Shown here in pieces: positions 45,301-54,000 of a DNA stretch of 64,000 bases. A program made the translations under genes and the position numbers. The stretch is from Coneutiohabitans sp964457925 (GTDB lineage Bacteria; Zhuqueibacterota; Zhuqueibacteria; Zhuqueibacterales; Zhuqueibacteraceae): the NCBI GenBank assembly GCA_964457925.1, contig CAYWGH010000003.1:62001-126000 (forward strand). Reading direction: 5' to 3'. Within the stretch, counting starts at the first letter, position 1, and each line of letters starts with the position of its first letter. The notes beneath the pieces were generated by a model. The model made no database searches. It was not told the origin of the DNA and worked only from the letters and a program-made list of their open reading frames with translations.

Positions 45301-47794
45301 GCGCCGCGTTGGCATCATCGCGAATACTCAGCGGCGCTTGAATCGTGCCGGATTCCGCCTCGATGCGAATATGGCCGTCAAGCGCCGGCGGCGGGTTAAC
45401 GCTGGCCTGGCCTTTGGTCACGACAAAATCCACGCTTTTACCGGGTGTAGGGTTCGCATCAGCATCATTCAGGCGCACGACCAGCGGTTGCGGCAAGGTT
45501 GCGCCGACCGCCCCAACTTGATTGTTGCCGGAAATCGCGGTAATCGCGGCAGCAGCATTGATGGGCACAGAAATCGTAACCGCATCAATGGCGTTTTCGG
45601 GACCGGCAGCCGCCAGCATAAAACCGGCAAACGAACCGTTTTCGCGCTTCTCGCGATCGGTCAACTCGCGGTCGAAATTGCCGTTCACAAAAACCGTGAA
45701 TGAATTGAATTGATCGGTAATGTTATATTCGACGCGCATCGTCGAACCGGGCCCGATTGGTCCGCCAAAGGAATTGCCGCTGTCAAGTTGATTCGTCAAC
45801 GCCCCATTTTGCACCTGCCACAAAATCGTTTTGCCGGAAGCATTGTTGTGTTGAATAAAATAGCCGGAGGGGTTTATCACGGCATTGTTCGCCATCACCA
45901 AAACGCCGCTTTCGTTGATCGGGCCGGACACAGCAGATTGCGCCCAGGTAATCGAGACCTCGCGCGGGTTACGGCGTGTACTCAACAAGGCAGACTGATA
46001 ACCCGAGCCGTTGTTTCGCACAGCGCCGTTGACGATGCTGAGACTGGAGCCGGCCACCCAACCTTCGCCCAACGCCGGGCCCGGGCGCTCAAAATTATCC
46101 GTCACCGCTGCCAGCAAAGCGGTGGTGGCTTGCACCGTATTTGAGATGTTGCCCGCGTTGCCCCCGTCATCAACGCCTTTAACGGCGAAATAGTAGGTGG
46201 TTCCGCCTTGCAAGCCGCTGACTTCGAGACTCTCAGTTAAGCCGGCTAACGAAGGCGTTTTGATTCCGGGCGCCCGCGTTGCCAAATTAAAATTCGCCGC
46301 ATTGATGGCGGTGGTCGAATAGCGCACATCATAACTGGTGCACTGGCCGATATTGCCGTCATCGCCGGGCGCGGTGAATTGCAGCGTCACACTCGCGGCG
46401 CTGGAGCCCAACACGCTCAAATCTGTAATTGCGCCGGGAGGCGCCAGATCGCTGGCGGTGGTTGCAAAGAAATCATCGATGCCGTTGTTGGTAGCGCCAT
46501 TGATCTGCACGCCGGCGTAAAGCTCGCCGGCATTGCCCTGCCGCTTTTGCTGATCGACCAACACCCCGTCGAAAACTCCGCCGGTGGTGAGGGTAAATTT
46601 GTGCCCGTCATTATCCGTGGAAATTTCAACCCGAAAAAGATCGTTGTTTTGCGGCGCAGGCGCGCGCGCCTGTTCGATTTGAATCGGCGGGTTCACCGGT
46701 ACGCCGTCGCGCAATTCGTGCAGGCGAATGCTGCTTTCACCGGTGGCCAGATTCGTGTTGTGAAAAACGAGATAGCCGTCGGCCGTATTCGGATCGGCGC
46801 TGTTGAGCATCACTGCCAGACCGGTGAAAGCGCGGCCCAAAGCATCTGAATTCGAACCATACTTGAATTCGACAATGCGCGGATTCGTCATCTCTTTGGG
46901 AATCGCAAGAAATCTGTCCCAGGCGTCCGTGGTTGAGGTGTTGACAAGCTGATTGTTTTTGATTTGCATCGCGGCATTCGCCGCCCAGTTGCTGCCCAAC
47001 CCCGGGCCGCTGCGGTTGAAGTTATCGGCAAACTCGCGAATCACCTGCGGCGCGTGGTTTTTGCGAATCTCTTCAAACCAAACTTGCGCGATAACGTCAT
47101 AGCCGGCGTCGTTCGGATGAATATTGTCGAACATGCGGCTGGTCTGCCAATTCGGATCCGAGACAAAACGGCTATGCAGATCCACCAAGAATATTTTGAT
47201 GCCTTGCGCTTTCTTGAGGTTTACCAATTCCGGCAACAACGCATTCAGTTCCTCGACATTCACTTGCTTGCCGTCCTTGCGCGGTGTGAGTGTGGCGAGA
47301 TAGATTTCAATCAAGCCATTGAACTGAAAAATATTGTCAACGATCTCGCCCAATTCATCGCGTGTGCTGCCGGCGGTTTGATTCTGGCCAAGGTCGTTGG
47401 TGCCAACATGCAACAGCACGAGATTGGCGGGGTTCTTTTGCAGATAGGCTTTAACATTGTCACGAATCATATCCGCGCGAAAGCTGCCGTGGCCCTCATG
47501 CTGGGTATCCGGGAAGCCGGCGCCGTTGCTCAGACTGCCGACAAAATCAAAGGCGATGCCTTCATTGGTGAGGCGCGCATAAAGCCCGCTGCGATAGGCG
47601 GCATTGTGGGTGGAGCCGTCGCCATCGGTGATGGAATCGCCGAGCGGCATGATTTTCAATTGCGCGCTCGCCGCCGAGGCCATGAGCGCCACCGCCAACA
47701 TCAACCGGTTTGCGAATCTAGCGGCTTTTTGAAAATGATTTTTATAGAGGTGAGAGGACGAAAAAATCGGGTTGGTAATCCAAAACGCGCTCAC
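39398..47794 (-). CDS. Giant surface protein A: SGNH esterase, LamG-like, FnIII, 13 Big_1 Ig repeats with nested CBMs, T9SS tail
   Basis: 2798 residues from GTG 47794, chosen because AAGGAG lies 8 nt upstream. Signal peptide ends ASAASAQ. Domains in order: CE3-like SGNH esterase (Ser in MPLGDSITDG, GTNDLG, His in DNIHPNDAGYD); LamG-like jelly roll (EFADNFNRSGP); FnIII; second LamG-like (DNFERPGPALG); 13 invasin-type Ig repeats of about 105-115 residues (SGNNQxG...GSPxxFTA). CBM-like modules are nested in repeats 1 and 3. Two cadherin/Ig-like domains, an FnIII-like domain and the T9SS tail (QNYPNPFNPSTSIAYQLP, ending KKMVLAK) follow. It probably forms a long surface stalk that binds glycan and deacetylates xylan. 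It is a paralogue of the gene upstream (48067-55923). Enzymatic role is inferred. Confidence 0.9.
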   Translation of the reverse strand: MSAFWITNPIFSSSHLYKNHFQKAARFANRLMLAVALMASAASAQLKIMPLGDSITDGDGSTHNAAYRSGLYARLTNEGIAFDFVGSLSNGAGFPDTQHEGHGSFRADMIRDNVKAYLQKNPANLVLLHVGTNDLGQNQTAGSTRDELGEIVDNIFQFNGLIEIYLATLTPRKDGKQVNVEELNALLPELVNLKKAQGIKIFLVDLHSRFVSDPNWQTSRMFDNIHPNDAGYDVIAQVWFEEIRKNHAPQVIREFADNFNRSGPGLGSNWAANAAMQIKNNQLVNTSTTDAWDRFLAIPKEMTNPRIVEFKYGSNSDALGRAFTGLAVMLNSADPNTADGYLVFHNTNLATGESSIRLHELRDGVPVNPPIQIEQARAPAPQNNDLFRVEISTDNDGHKFTLTTGGVFDGVLVDQQKRQGNAGELYAGVQINGATNNGIDDFFATTASDLAPPGAITDLSVLGSSAASVTLQFTAPGDDGNIGQCTSYDVRYSTTAINAANFNLATRAPGIKTPSLAGLTESLEVSGLQGGTTYYFAVKGVDDGGNAGNISNTVQATTALLAAVTDNFERPGPALGEGWVAGSSLSIVNGAVRNNGSGYQSALLSTRRNPREVSITWAQSAVSGPINESGVLVMANNAVINPSGYFIQHNNASGKTILWQVQNGALTNQLDSGNSFGGPIGPGSTMRVEYNITDQFNSFTVFVNGNFDRELTDREKRENGSFAGFMLAAAGPENAIDAVTISVPINAAAAITAISGNNQVGAVGATLPQPLVVRLNDADANPTPGKSVDFVVTKGQASVNPPPALDGHIRIEAESGTIQAPLSIRDDANAARGKYITYPAGNNQDAKATYTFDIPQAGTYIIWTRSRKNQAPAGSWSISVDGGPNFIYDVFQGQTSNQWTWNRLSDRGNGAAENPQFNPRQFNFTVGKHTIEFKARYEETWLDKFIVTSNLSFTPNGLEDPGFVTDANGQASAFVTLGQISGDVTIEARHGALTPAQFSALASGGAAARLADIANNNQSGKAGKDLALPFSVRVFDAGNNPTAGHQVNWVITAGDGKLSNYTSTTDREGRATTTLTLGPVQTNNRVEARSHNASGAPLANSPQVFSATAVSNFATVFNRVGGNGQTGAIRTALPEKLTVRVLDETNAGVANVPVDFVVTRGGGSLSVNTNFKNGSFENVSGTAPTSWNLLNSPTATEVAVSTNAPQAGNRSLQINANRAGVGVSQLLQYAENTSYVLTFWAKVMSGAAQMVWQQNSSTGELAQQTVDLVPAASGGNWVQYRLFGLNGAAGSRALQFKTSASAHFFVDEVQLYPATDNTGRLAAIWTVGDTLGAQEVQARALAGNLSNSPVNFTANVTAGGAAILKAASETNLVGSVNQPLSKPFVAKVTDISGVNGVSGVQVAFRITAGGGQFQGGGTTKTIATNADGEAQVTLVLGPQTNTVNTVEASASGLSGSPVTFTGIAAVPASFAKIAGDNQRGSAGHLLSTPLTIRINDVNGTALPGFPVTFEVTQGNGTFAGKATITINTNANGNAEAFLLCDPAPGVTNRVRASATYNNQPVTGSPKTFSVVNYGLREVKITGGNQQEGIVDQFLRNPLVATVLDSADKGIAGHEVNFNITEGGGKFEGGVTQKSLKTDSLGRASVRWRLGIRPVINRATAVSNPALPGSPLQFTATAEVDAPATLTEVSGDSATGVVGNQLGAPFVTRVVDKHGNNVANVEVIFKVVAGGGNINGQASDTVKTNAEGRAQITLTLGPTAGSFNNIVEAHAGNGSIPLANSPLKFFASAEASAARSIALDSGDRQNGSSGELLAQPFRARVRDANGNSVKNYPVRFTVVRGGGTFVSGANDSTVISNNNGIAQLTLRLGPAVRPDSQIVHAAANDGVNPLLNSPIRFVAFATGGKPSAVTSYVQASGAVPADGVTSMPVTVYVRDVYDHPVVDQAVILEVTNGPNDIIQPSQKTDAEGKTKGSFTSRRAGAKTITARIPGGITVTNGSTVQFLPLTAQQLSLAGGNNQIGNLNTATPDPLRIKVEDRFNNGVAGYPVTFSVKTGNGRFVGGSTTLRVNSDAAGIAEAYYVVGTTIGENQIWAEADGLNNSPIILTATGADRPARKLVSVSGNDQTGIAGEELPDSITVRVTDSVGRPVANINVNFAVSFGGGRVSRAAMPTNVFGKATVAWRMGDQFGLNTLRVTSEGLEGSPLDFRANAIGGQPCCMNSLVTGIPSSPVGSALTVTAFRISDRFGNGVDGIPVRLELIAGTGALTSPEVISKDGGIVSFTIVFDNVSGPRKIRARVATLPIAAQTVTVYARAAAATAMSPVARTNNQGGTINKPLNFPLQVKLTDRFGNPAPDESVNFVITAGGGYLNGQPNLSNTGANSDSNGVASVRLTLGPNPGVNRVKVLRSGLPEVEFIANGFTNNFPILVNVPDQRVIEGDRIEFKLSGSDDDGDPLRFGASNLPPGATFDSLATLYFSWVPNLNAAGVYEPAFYLRDNRGGVDIEIVRIEVLNRNRPPRIISRSPIGDANPSKPDTTLLPGPGKEGKITLRVQASDPDGDPLSYAWYRNGSPVGGDSSSYTLISAESFNAIQVTVSDGVDNVSTDWWIRVPVSLVSFSATASGKAVTLQWKTSVEKNNVGFNILRSTGREGQYLKRNAVIIAPRSDGEYSFSDDDVKAGSRYYYKLEDIDANGNVTTHGPIQIEVAQPNTFALHQNYPNPFNPSTSIAYQLPQLAHVKLTVFNTLGQVVMRLVNRQQEAGFHTVMWHGRNFAGEAVPSGIYYYRLEITGGFVETKKMVLAK
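43850..44300 (-). other. CBM4/9-like module inserted in Ig repeat 3 of protein A
   Basis: About 145 residues from NGSFENVSGTAPTSWN to AHFFVDEVQLYPA, the start and end strands typical of CBM4_9 jelly rolls, with YVLTFWAKVMSG between. It interrupts the Ig repeat between TRGGGSLS and TDNTGRLAAIWTVG. Confidence 0.72.
44925..45385 (-). other. CBM6/35-like module inserted in Ig repeat 1 of protein A
   Basis: About 150 residues starting GHIRIEAESGT and containing GKYITYPAGNNQDAKATYTF, YIIWTRSRK and HTIEFKARYEETWLDKFIV. These are hallmarks of CBM6/35-type jelly rolls. The host Ig strand DFVVTKGQASV precedes it and its partner TDANGQASAFVTLG follows. Confidence 0.72.
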
Positions 47795-47829
47795 GATGTC
47801 ATCTCCTTGGGGTAAAACCAAAACGCCAC
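47791..47829 (-). CDS. Possible 12-codon leader peptide coupled to giant protein A
   Basis: On the minus strand AGGAGG is followed four bases later by GTG and a short frame, MAFWFYPKEMTS, whose TGA overlaps the GTG start of giant gene A (GTGA). Spacing from AGGAGG is short, and the frame overlaps the right arm of the hairpin at 47823-47855. It could couple translation or be chance. Confidence 0.25.
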   Translation of the reverse strand: MAFWFYPKEMTS

Positions 47830-47855
47830 TTGTCCTCCTAGCGAGAAAGTGGCGT
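47823..47855 (-). terminator. Hairpin between the two giant genes, terminator or 5' UTR structure
   Basis: ACGCCACTT and AAGTGGCGT form a perfect 9-bp stem; on the minus strand TTTTGGTTTT follows it immediately. It may stop transcripts from giant gene B, or attenuate transcription into gene A, whose ribosome site begins about 15 nt later. The loop exposes AGGAGG. Confidence 0.5.
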
Positions 47856-48066
47856 CTTTATATTGTTAACAGCATCCTACTATCATGATTCGGTGTACAC
47901 GTATTCCGTTAATCCATTCTTTCATCGAATACAATTGTCGCTCCACACACGGCTGCCCCTCTCATAAATCATTAGGAACGGCGCCAGCCAAAGCAGGTGT
48001 TTCCTGCCGTTTTCAGATTTAACCACCCGGTTTCTGGCAACCGATTTCCAATCAGGCCAAATGACC

Positions 48067-51000
48067 TTATTTTGCCAGCACCATCTTCTTCGTCATCACA
48101 AATCCATCGGCTTCAATGCGATAGTGATAAACGCCGGTCGGCACATGATTGCCATGCTTGTCGCGGCCGTCCCACACCACGGTATGAAAGCCTGCGGCTT
48201 GCTGCCGGTTCACCAGTTGCTTTACCAACTGACCGAGCGCGTTGTAAACGACCAGCCGCACTTGCGCCGGTTGCGGCAATTGATATTGAATGTTCGTGCT
48301 GGGATTGAACGGGTTCGGATAATTTTGGCTCAGCGCAAACTCCGAGGGCAATGCGGCTTCGATTTGAATCGGGCCGTGCGTCGTGACGTTGCCGTTGGCG
48401 TCCACGTCTTGCAGCTTGTAGTAATAGCGGCTGCCGGCGGTGAGGCTGACATCGGTGAAGGAGTACTCGCCATCGCTGCGCGGTGGAATCAGCTCGCGAT
48501 TAAGCTTGACATATTCGCCGTTGCGCACGCTGCTGCGCAAAACATTGAAGCCCAAGTTTTGACTCTCGCTGCCGGTGCGCCATTCCAGCCGGACGCCGTT
48601 CTTGCCGTCCGCGCTGGCGGAAAAGCTCACCAACACCACCGGCACTTTAATTTCCCACGTTTCCGTAATTTGATCGAAGCCGTCGGAAATCGTGACGCTA
48701 ACGTAATGAAACACCGGCACTCCGACAAAGCGATACGTCGGCGCATTTGTGCCCACCGGAACGCCGTTTTGCTGCCAGGCATAGGTCAGGCGATCGCCGT
48801 CCGGATCTTCAGCCGTCACCCGCATGTTAAACCGCGCCACGCCGGTCGAATCGACAACCACCGTGGTGTCCGTGCCGTTCGGTGAGGGGAAACGATCGGG
48901 AATGCGGCTGATAATAATCGGCGCACGATTGCGATTCTTGACCAGGATGCGCACCGCTTCAATATCAATACCGCCCTTGCCGTCGCGCGCATAGAACAGC
49001 GGCTCGTAGAGCGGGCCGTTGTTGCTGCTGTTAAAATCCGTGCGCCAGGTAAAAATGCGCGTGTTGAGTGAATCAAAGGTGGCGCCGGGCGGCAGATTGG
49101 AGGCGCCATATGTCACCGGATCGCCGTCGTCATCGGTCGCGCGCAACGTGAATTCAACGCGATCATTTTCGAACACAACTTGATCCGGCACATCCGCAAA
49201 AATTGGAAATTTGTTGGTAACAGCATGAGCTCGGAACTCGACATTCGGCAATCCTTGTTTAATGGCCACGACTTGATTAAGCCCGGGTGAGGACCCGAGA
49301 GTCAAGCTCGCCGAGGCGACACCGTCGGTATCGCTAAGCGCAGTCACACTCGGCAAGCCGCTCAAACTGCCGCCGCCGCCGGTAATCACAAAACTCACCG
49401 ACTCGTTCGGCGAAGGATTGCCGAAGCGATCCAGCAGCTTGATTTGCAACGGAAAATTGAGTGGCCGATTTACGGTTCCGCCTTGATTATTCGTGCGCGC
49501 AACCGCGGCCATGCTCACAGCGCTGCCCGAGCGTACGTACACTTGAATCAAAATCGGCGAACCGGCCAGGCCGGGCGCGCTCGCGCGAATGGTGCGGAAG
49601 CCGCTGACATTATCGGTGTTGTTCAACCGCGTGCTCGCCACGCCGCCGTTGGTGGTGTAGCTTTCAGCGGCGGTAAGGCTGCCCGTGCCCTCGATCAACT
49701 CGAACGTGACTTTGTAACCATCAACACCGTTCGCGTTTCTGTCGCTCACTTTCACGCGAATGGGGTCCGACAAGCCGCCGACAAATCCGGTGACCACCCC
49801 GCCTGCCAGGTTGCTCAAGCAACAAGCCTGGCCACCGGTTCCGTAGGCCGAGAAATCAATGGGCGAGCCTTCCAAACCTTCGGAGGTGACGCGCAAGGTA
49901 TTGAGTCCGGCTTGCTCGCCCAGACGCCACGCCACTTTCGCTTCGCCAAAGACATTGGTATTCGTTTCAGATTTATTCACGCTGCCGCCGCCGAACGCGA
50001 TGGTAAATTTCACCGGCACATCGGAGACCGGACGATCCGAGACATCCGTGACGCGCACAGCAATCGAGTCGCGCAGCACCGCACCGGCGACCCCGGTTTG
50101 ACCTTCACTGCCCGTCGGGCCGTTGCCGGCAACATAAACCAGCTTGCGCGCCGGGCTGTTCTCCGTAGTCTCAATAAAAATCACTGGAGAGTTGTCGAGG
50201 TTTGCAGATTCGGCGTAGACCTGGCTTTGGCCCGCAGTATTGCCGCCGATGAAATAGGCCCGTGCGATGCCGGCATCATCCGACAATACTTGCACCGCCG
50301 GCGATCCGCCAAACATACGGCCGCCGCCCTGCTTCACCGAAAACGTGACCGGATGGCCCGGCACGCCGTTGCCAAAACGATCGGAAATCTTCACTGATAA
50401 CGGCTCTTTCACCGTGGCGTTGATATTGCCTTTTTGATTATTGCCGCCGCGCAACGCCATTTGCTGCGCAGCCAGGGGGCTGAAAGTCACATTTGCGCCC
50501 GTGGTGATTGCGATGCCGCTGGGAATACGGCCGCTGACGACTTTCGGGCCCGAGCGTGTCGAGGTAAAACTGCCGGAGGTGATCCCGTTGGCGTTGGTGA
50601 TTTGCGCCGGCTGGGAAATATCATTAGGCCCGTTCGTGACTTCGATGATGACGCTTTCGCCACCAACCGGATTGCCAAAACAATCACGCACATAAATCGT
50701 GACCGGCATGGGGGTCACTCCGTCGGCCGGATTGGTGGTAGAGGCTGTGGTCACATACGAGGCGCCATCACAGGGCCTGCCCGCGGTGGCATATTCCACA
50801 AAGGCGATAGGCGAGCCGGAGAGATCGCCGGTTATGCCATCGTTGGAAGTGGCGTGCACGATCTGACTGTCGGGCTTGATCACACCGCCGAGGCGCAACT
50901 GGATGCGCGCCACTCCGCTGGCGTTGGTGACCACCGTCGTATCGGTTGCGCCGGTCGGCTCGAACTTGCCGCCGCCGCGCTTAATGCTGAAGCGCACGGG

Positions 51001-54000
51001 ATGGCCCTCGACGCCGTTGCCGTCTTTATCGTTGATGCGCACGCGCAAGAACTCCGCGAGTAAATCACCCGCGCGGCCGGTTTGCCCGGAGCCGCCATTG
51101 TTGGCAATTCTCACCGCGCGACTCGCAGTGGCTGAAGCGCGGAATTTTACCGGAGAATTTTTCAACTGCAATGAACCGTTTTTCGCTTCTGCTTCGACTT
51201 CATTATTCAGCAACCCTGCCACCGTGCCGAGGGTGAGCGTGACCTGGGCTTTGCCCTCGGCATTGGTCACACGTTTGACGCTTTGCAAGCCTTCGATATT
51301 GCCGCCTCCCGCTTTTACCGTGAAGGTAACCTCGACGCCTTGAATACCGTTACCGTGCTTATCGGTCGCCTGCGCCACGAACGGCGTGCCGAGTGTGTTA
51401 CCAACCACGCCTTTTGCGCTGTCGCCCGCAGCTTTCACCAGAATTTCCGGCGCACCCGCTTTGGCGGTCGCAATAAAACTCAGCGGCGAACCTTGCAGAT
51501 TTGCCGGGTTGCTCGTTGCGCTGACACGATTCTCTCCCGGTTTTGTTCCCAAACGCAATTTCATGCGCACAAACCCCAGGGAATCCGTATTCACTTTTTT
51601 GCTGGCGACGTTGCCTTCGAGCAATCCGCCGCCGGCTTTTACTTCAAACGTTACTTCTTGATTCGCAATCGTTTTGCCCGCAGAGTCGCGAACCGTCGCC
51701 ACAAAAGGCTCGGCCAGCAATTCGCCCACAATGCCTTCTTGGTTATTGCCGCTTTCAAGCCGGAGGCGATTCAACCCTTGCGCCCGAATGCTGAAAATTT
51801 GCGGCGAGCCGGCAACCGGCTGGCCGTTCACCGTCGCGCTCGCTCGCACACGATTCAAGGCGCCGGGTGTTGGCCCGCATTTCAAGGGCGCTTGTGCCAC
51901 ACCATTGGTATTGGTGTTGATCGTGATGCTGGTTTTGCCGTCAATCGTGCCGCCGCCCTCCAAAACTTCGAACAGCACCGGATAACCGGAAATGACTTTG
52001 CCATTTGCATCACTGATGCGAATTGACAACGGCGCATTTACGACATAGCCGGCAGAACCCCTCTGACTCCCGCCTGCTGAAACTTCGAATTTGCTCGGCA
52101 CGGCTGCGGTTGCCGTGAATACACGCGGGCTGCCGGTCAAACCGCTGGCAGCAGCAGAAACCGTGTTGGTTGCCCCGTTCGTCGGCCCCAGTGTCAAGGT
52201 TGTCGAAGCAAGGCCGGAGGCATCTGTGGCTTTGGTTATTGTGTTAACCCCGCCCTCCAATTTTCCGCCGCCTGCGGTCACGGTGAACGTCACATTCACG
52301 CCGGACACAACATTAATACCGGTGACGTCCGTCACTTTCACCACCAGCGGCTGATTCAATTGTTGATTCGCGGCGCCAGTTTGATTATCGCCGCTTGCGA
52401 TCGCAATTTGCGCGGCTGCCCCGGCGCGCGCCGTTGCCGTGAAAGAAACCGGAGAGCCGGTGAGATTGGCATTTCCGATCAGCGCGCGCGCTTGCGCCTC
52501 CTGTGTGCCGGCGGTATCGCCCAGCGTCCATGTCGCAGCCAACTCGCCATTGTTGTCCGTGCTGGCGGTGATTTTAACATCATCAATGAAGAAATTGGCG
52601 GCGCCCGAGCTGCGGAAAATCAACGCACGTGAGCCCGCCGCGCCGTTGCTGGCGGAAGCGAGGTATTTCACCCAGCCATTGCCTGTAGCCGACGGTAAAA
52701 TATCAATAACCCTCTCGCTGAGATTTCCAGCGGCATCATTCACCCGCCAAACAACCCGCGCGGTGCCGCTCAAAACCTTGGCGTAAAACGTCAAGGTATA
52801 GTTCGTATTTGCAGCATACGCAAACGTCTGACTGGCCCCAACGCCGGTGCGAACCGAATTAACCTGCAAACTGCGATTGCCGCTGCGCGGCGCAATGGTC
52901 GAGGCTGTAACCTCACTGCCTGTTGGATTGCCTTCCAACGTCCAGAGGTTGGGGAGATTGCCGGTAATATTTTCGAAACCGGGATTCTCAAGGGCTGCAT
53001 CCAACGACAACGCGCCGCCGCCGCGCGTCACTTGAAACTCCACCGGAAAGCCCGGCACGCCCGCACCGCTGGCATCGCTGATCTTCGTGACCAGCGGTTG
53101 CGTCAGCTTGGCTCGCACTTGTGCGGTCTGTCCGTTACCAGACGAGCGCGCCGCTGCACTCGCGATTCTGGCATTGGCCGTTGCGGTGAAAACCACCGGC
53201 GAACCGGTGAGCGCAGCGCCGCTGATGTTGTGGCTGCGCGCTTCGACACGATGATTGTTCTGCACGCTGCCGAGCGTGAGAATTGTCGTAGCCTTGCCGC
53301 TGATGTCGGTGACGCTGGTATAATTGCTCAACTTGCCCTCGCCTTCCAACACCACCCAACTCACTTGGTGTCCGGCAACGGCATTGTTGCTGGCATCCCG
53401 AATCGTCACAGAAAACGGTTGCGCCAACGCCTGCCCGCCCGGTCCGGATTGATTATTGCCGTTGCCGCCGGCAGTTATTTCCATCCGCGCCGCCGCGCCA
53501 CCGGTTGCAGTCACCGTGAAACGCGCCGGAGGCAGGGTCGCATGCGTGGCATCGACAAAAAACTGGCCGGCTTTGTTAGTGAGTGTCACCAATGCCCGGG
53601 CTTTGCCTTCACTATCCGTCACAAAGCCCGTTTCCTCCAAGCCCTCCGGTACAAAAGTAAAATCGGAAGTGATGATAAACTTGTCGAGCCAGGTCTCGGC
53701 ATAGCGCACATGAAATTCGATGGTATGCTGGCCGGGCGTAAAACGAAACACGCGAGGATTGAATTGCGGATTGGAGCCTTGTGAAATATCATTGCCGCGA
53801 TCGGAGACCTTATCCCAGGTCCAGTTATTGATCACCTGGCCTTTGAAAACATCATAAATGAAAAAGTCAAGATTGTCGATTTTGATATTCCAACTCACCG
53901 GGCGTCCGGCATTGTTTAGGCTGCGCGTCCAGATGATGTAATCGGCTTCCTTTTCAATAGTAAATGTGTAAACAGCCTTGGCATCCTGATTATTGCCCTG

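Larger units (their letters stand above)
40545..45560 (-). other. Thirteen Big_1 Ig repeats in giant protein A
   Basis: Protein-level repeat array. Each unit opens with a GNNQxG-like turn, then xPLxVxVxDxxGNxVxGxxVxF, a GGG turn, TDxxGxAxxxLTLG and GSPxxFTA. Approximate positions of the opening turns: 45525, 44740, 44420, 43675, 43360, 43040, 42720, 42380, 42050, 41745, 41425, 41115, 40810. Units 1 and 3 are longer because they contain inserted modules; unit 9 is the most diverged. Confidence 0.8.

Noticed and set aside
47861..48066. Possible riboswitch in the spacer between the giant genes
   Set aside because: Stems such as AACGGC/GCCGTT can be drawn, but no conserved core of c-di-GMP, cobalamin, TPP or other known classes was recognised.
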